8,220 bases of DNA from an uncultured Aquimonas sp. (lineage in GTDB: Bacteria; Pseudomonadota; Gammaproteobacteria; Xanthomonadales; Xanthomonadaceae): positions 1 through 8,220 of the forward strand of contig CAMLOR010000149.1 in assembly GCA_946481615.1 (NCBI GenBank). The letters are read 5' to 3'. Shown here one piece after another: positions 6,530 through 8,220 of this stretch (positions are counted from its first letter, which is position 1; each line of letters opens with the position of its first letter). Position numbers and translations under genes: made by a program. The notes under the pieces are model-generated. The model had not been told where the DNA came from, did no database searches, and saw only the letters and a program-made list of their open reading frames with translations.

Positions 6530-7720
6530 ATGAAGCCCACCGCCCCGACCTCCCCCTTGCGCCCCCTGCTGCTCGCCTTGCTGATCGGCGCGGCCCTCAC
6601 CGCGTGCGGCAAGAAGGAGGGTGACACTGCCGATGCCAAGGACGACAAGCCCGCCGCCACGGCCGAGGCCAAGGAAGAAGAGGGCGCCGACGGCGAGAAG
6701 AAGAAGGAAGACAAGCCGGTGCCGGTCGAAGTGGCGCAGGTCGCCAAGCGGCCGATCCAGGCCAGCTACCACGGCACCGCCGCGCTGGAAGCGCCGAACG
6801 AAGCGCAGGTGGTGGCCAAGACCTCCGGCGTGCTCTTCACGCTGATGGTGGAAGAGGGCGACATGGTGAAGAAGGGGCAGGTGCTGGCCCGCCTCGACCC
6901 GGAACGTCCGCGCCTGGAAGTGCAGCGCGCCGAAGCCATGCTGCACAAGCTCGAAGCGGAGCTCGCGCGCTCCAAGGAACTGTATTCGCGCAAGCTGATC
7001 GCGGCCGATCTGTACGAGAAGCTGCGCTACGACGTCGAGACCCAGCGCACCGTGGCCGAAATGGCGCGCCTTGAACTCTCCTACACCAACATCGTCGCGC
7101 CGATCGACGGCGTGATCGCGCAGCGCATGGTCAAGCAGGGCAACCTGATCCAGCTCAACACCGCGCTGTTCCGCATCATCGATGCCACCGAACTCGAAGC
7201 CGTGCTCAACGTACCCGAACGCGAACTGGCCACGCTGCGCGAAGGCCTCGATGTCGCGATGCAGGTCGATGCGCTGCCGGGCCAGACCTTCACCGGCACC
7301 ATCGACCGCGTCAGCCCGGTGGTGGATGCGGGCTCGGGCACCTTCCGCGTCACCACGCAGTTCGATAGCAAGGGCGTGCTCAAGCCCGGCATGTTCGGCC
7401 GCATCGGCGTGATCTACGATCAGCGCACCGATGCGCTCACCGTGCCGCGCGCCGCGCTGCTCGACGATGCCGGCGAAGCCGCGGTGTTCGCAGTGCGCGA
7501 AGGCAAGGCCGTGCGCGTGCCGGTGCAGGTGGGCTATCTGAGCGGCGAGCTTGCCGAGATCCGCGAAGGCCTCGCCGAGGGCGAGAATGTCGTCACCGCC
7601 GGCAAGGTCACGCTGCGCGACGGCACCAAGGTCGAAGTGCTCAATCCGCCCGCCGCGGCCACCGAAGCCGCGGCCCTGGCCCAGGCCTCCACCGTCGCGG
7701 AAGCGCCGAAACAGCCATGA
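6530..7720 (+). CDS. RND efflux membrane fusion (adaptor) lipoprotein
   Basis: This 396-residue HlyD/AcrA-type adaptor links an inner-membrane RND pump to an outer-membrane channel. A signal sequence with lipobox LTAC puts the lipidated Cys at residue 26. The next stretch (27-63) is an unusually long Lys/Glu/Asp-rich linker. Then come the split biotinyl-lipoyl domain (about 91-124, KTSGVLFTLMVEEGDMVKKGQ, and 186-217, TNIVAPIDGVIAQRMVKQGN), a short coiled-coil hairpin (about 126-183), the beta-barrel (about 219-297, with VSPVVDAGSGTFRVTTQF) and the membrane-proximal domain (about 299-371). The Ala-rich tail is probably disordered. The stop overlaps the pump start as ATGA, so the two are translated together. 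The substrate cannot be told from the sequence. Confidence 0.93.
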   Translation: MKPTAPTSPLRPLLLALLIGAALTACGKKEGDTADAKDDKPAATAEAKEEEGADGEKKKEDKPVPVEVAQVAKRPIQASYHGTAALEAPNEAQVVAKTSGVLFTLMVEEGDMVKKGQVLARLDPERPRLEVQRAEAMLHKLEAELARSKELYSRKLIAADLYEKLRYDVETQRTVAEMARLELSYTNIVAPIDGVIAQRMVKQGNLIQLNTALFRIIDATELEAVLNVPERELATLREGLDVAMQVDALPGQTFTGTIDRVSPVVDAGSGTFRVTTQFDSKGVLKPGMFGRIGVIYDQRTDALTVPRAALLDDAGEAAVFAVREGKAVRVPVQVGYLSGELAEIREGLAEGENVVTAGKVTLRDGTKVEVLNPPAAATEAAALAQASTVAEAPKQP

Positions 7721-8220
7721 GCCTCGTCGAAGTCTCCACCCGTCGTCGCGTCACCGTCGCGATGGCGACGCTGACGTTCGTCCTTTTCGGGCTGATCGCG
7801 CTGCGCGACCTCAAGGTCAACCTGCTGCCCGACCTCAGCTACCCGACGCTGACGGTGCGCACCGAATACACCGGTGCCGCGCCCAGCGAAATCGAAACCC
7901 TGATCACCGAGCCGGTCGAAGAAAACGTCGGCGTGGTGAAGAACCTGCGCAAGCTGCACTCGGTCTCGCGCACCGGCCAGTCCGACGTGATCCTGGAATT
8001 CGCCTGGGGCACGGACATGGACCAGGCCGGCCTCGAAGTGCGCGACAAACTCGAGCTGCTGCGCCTGCCGCTGGAAGCCAAGCAGCCCGTGCTGCTGCGC
8101 TTCAATCCGAGCACCGAGCCGATCATGCGCCTCGTGCTCTCGGCCAAGGACAGCCAGGGCGGCAGCGCCGAAGCCGAACTGATGCGCCTGCGCCGCTACG
8201 CCGACGAGGAGCTCAAGAAG
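7717..8220 (+). CDS. RND efflux transporter permease, N-terminal part
   Basis: The gene runs off the window after 168 codons; a full RND pump has about 1,000-1,050. It is the inner-membrane proton-driven pump of the tripartite exporter. The visible part has the first transmembrane helix (about residues 13-29, TVAMATLTFVLFGLIAL). The start of the porter domain follows with family signatures: LLPDLSYPTLTVRTEYTGAA, PSEIETLITEPVEE, the strand SDVILEFAWGTDMDQAGLEV and RDKLELLRLPLEA. The sequence style is of the hydrophobic/amphiphilic (AcrB-like) class rather than clearly metal-type, but residues that decide this lie outside the window. The start overlaps the adaptor stop as ATGA. Confidence 0.93.
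   Translation, partial: MSLVEVSTRRRVTVAMATLTFVLFGLIALRDLKVNLLPDLSYPTLTVRTEYTGAAPSEIETLITEPVEENVGVVKNLRKLHSVSRTGQSDVILEFAWGTDMDQAGLEVRDKLELLRLPLEAKQPVLLRFNPSTEPIMRLVLSAKDSQGGSAEAELMRLRRYADEELKK

Overview
The window is a high-GC stretch (67% in one hand-counted 60-base block of the efflux gene) from a proteobacterium. The diheme cytochrome c4, the lipoprotein-type RND adaptor, the IS3-family element and the style of the intergenic repeats suggest a gammaproteobacterium of the Xanthomonadaceae/Lysobacteraceae type. This is an inference from gene style, not a database match.

Layout. Bases 1-562 hold no convincing gene. They contain a nested set of inverted repeats (1-126), a decayed extragenic-palindrome-like repeat (177-213) and two possible operators (262-282 and 448-490). 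These lead into a LuxR-family regulator (563-1741) with a C-terminal helix-turn-helix and a probable PAS-like middle domain. Four genes for exported proteins of unknown function follow on the same strand: 1862-2305, 2484-3032 (clearly lower GC), 3273-3917 and 3939 onward. A 47-residue ORF (3133-3276) may be coupled to the third. The fourth gene is cut at about 4328 by an IS3-family insertion sequence.

The IS (about 4328-5596) has an intact orfA. Its orfB carries a one-base deletion right after the first catalytic aspartate, and the expected right terminal repeat is missing. The element is therefore probably dead, and its right side has been lost by deletion or recombination. It marks the border between the accessory region on the left and conserved housekeeping and efflux genes on the right.

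Right of the border, a minus-strand diheme cytochrome c4 gene (5653-6270) has its own terminator (5629-5646). It is divergent from an efflux operon on the plus strand: a membrane fusion lipoprotein (6530-7720) overlaps by ATGA the inner-membrane RND pump gene (7717 to beyond the window end). The 259-base divergent region carries a promoter for each direction, a 7-2-7 palindrome between the -35 and -10 of the efflux promoter (probable repressor site), and a nested inverted repeat at 6351-6421.

Functionally, cytochrome c4 is a periplasmic electron carrier to terminal oxidases. The adaptor and pump form two parts of a tripartite exporter; the outer-membrane channel and regulator are not in view. 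The left-hand secreted proteins cannot be assigned a role. No complete, clearly new multi-gene system is provable here. The best candidates for novelty are the run of secreted proteins beside a LuxR regulator and the cloverleaf-like repeat at the left edge.
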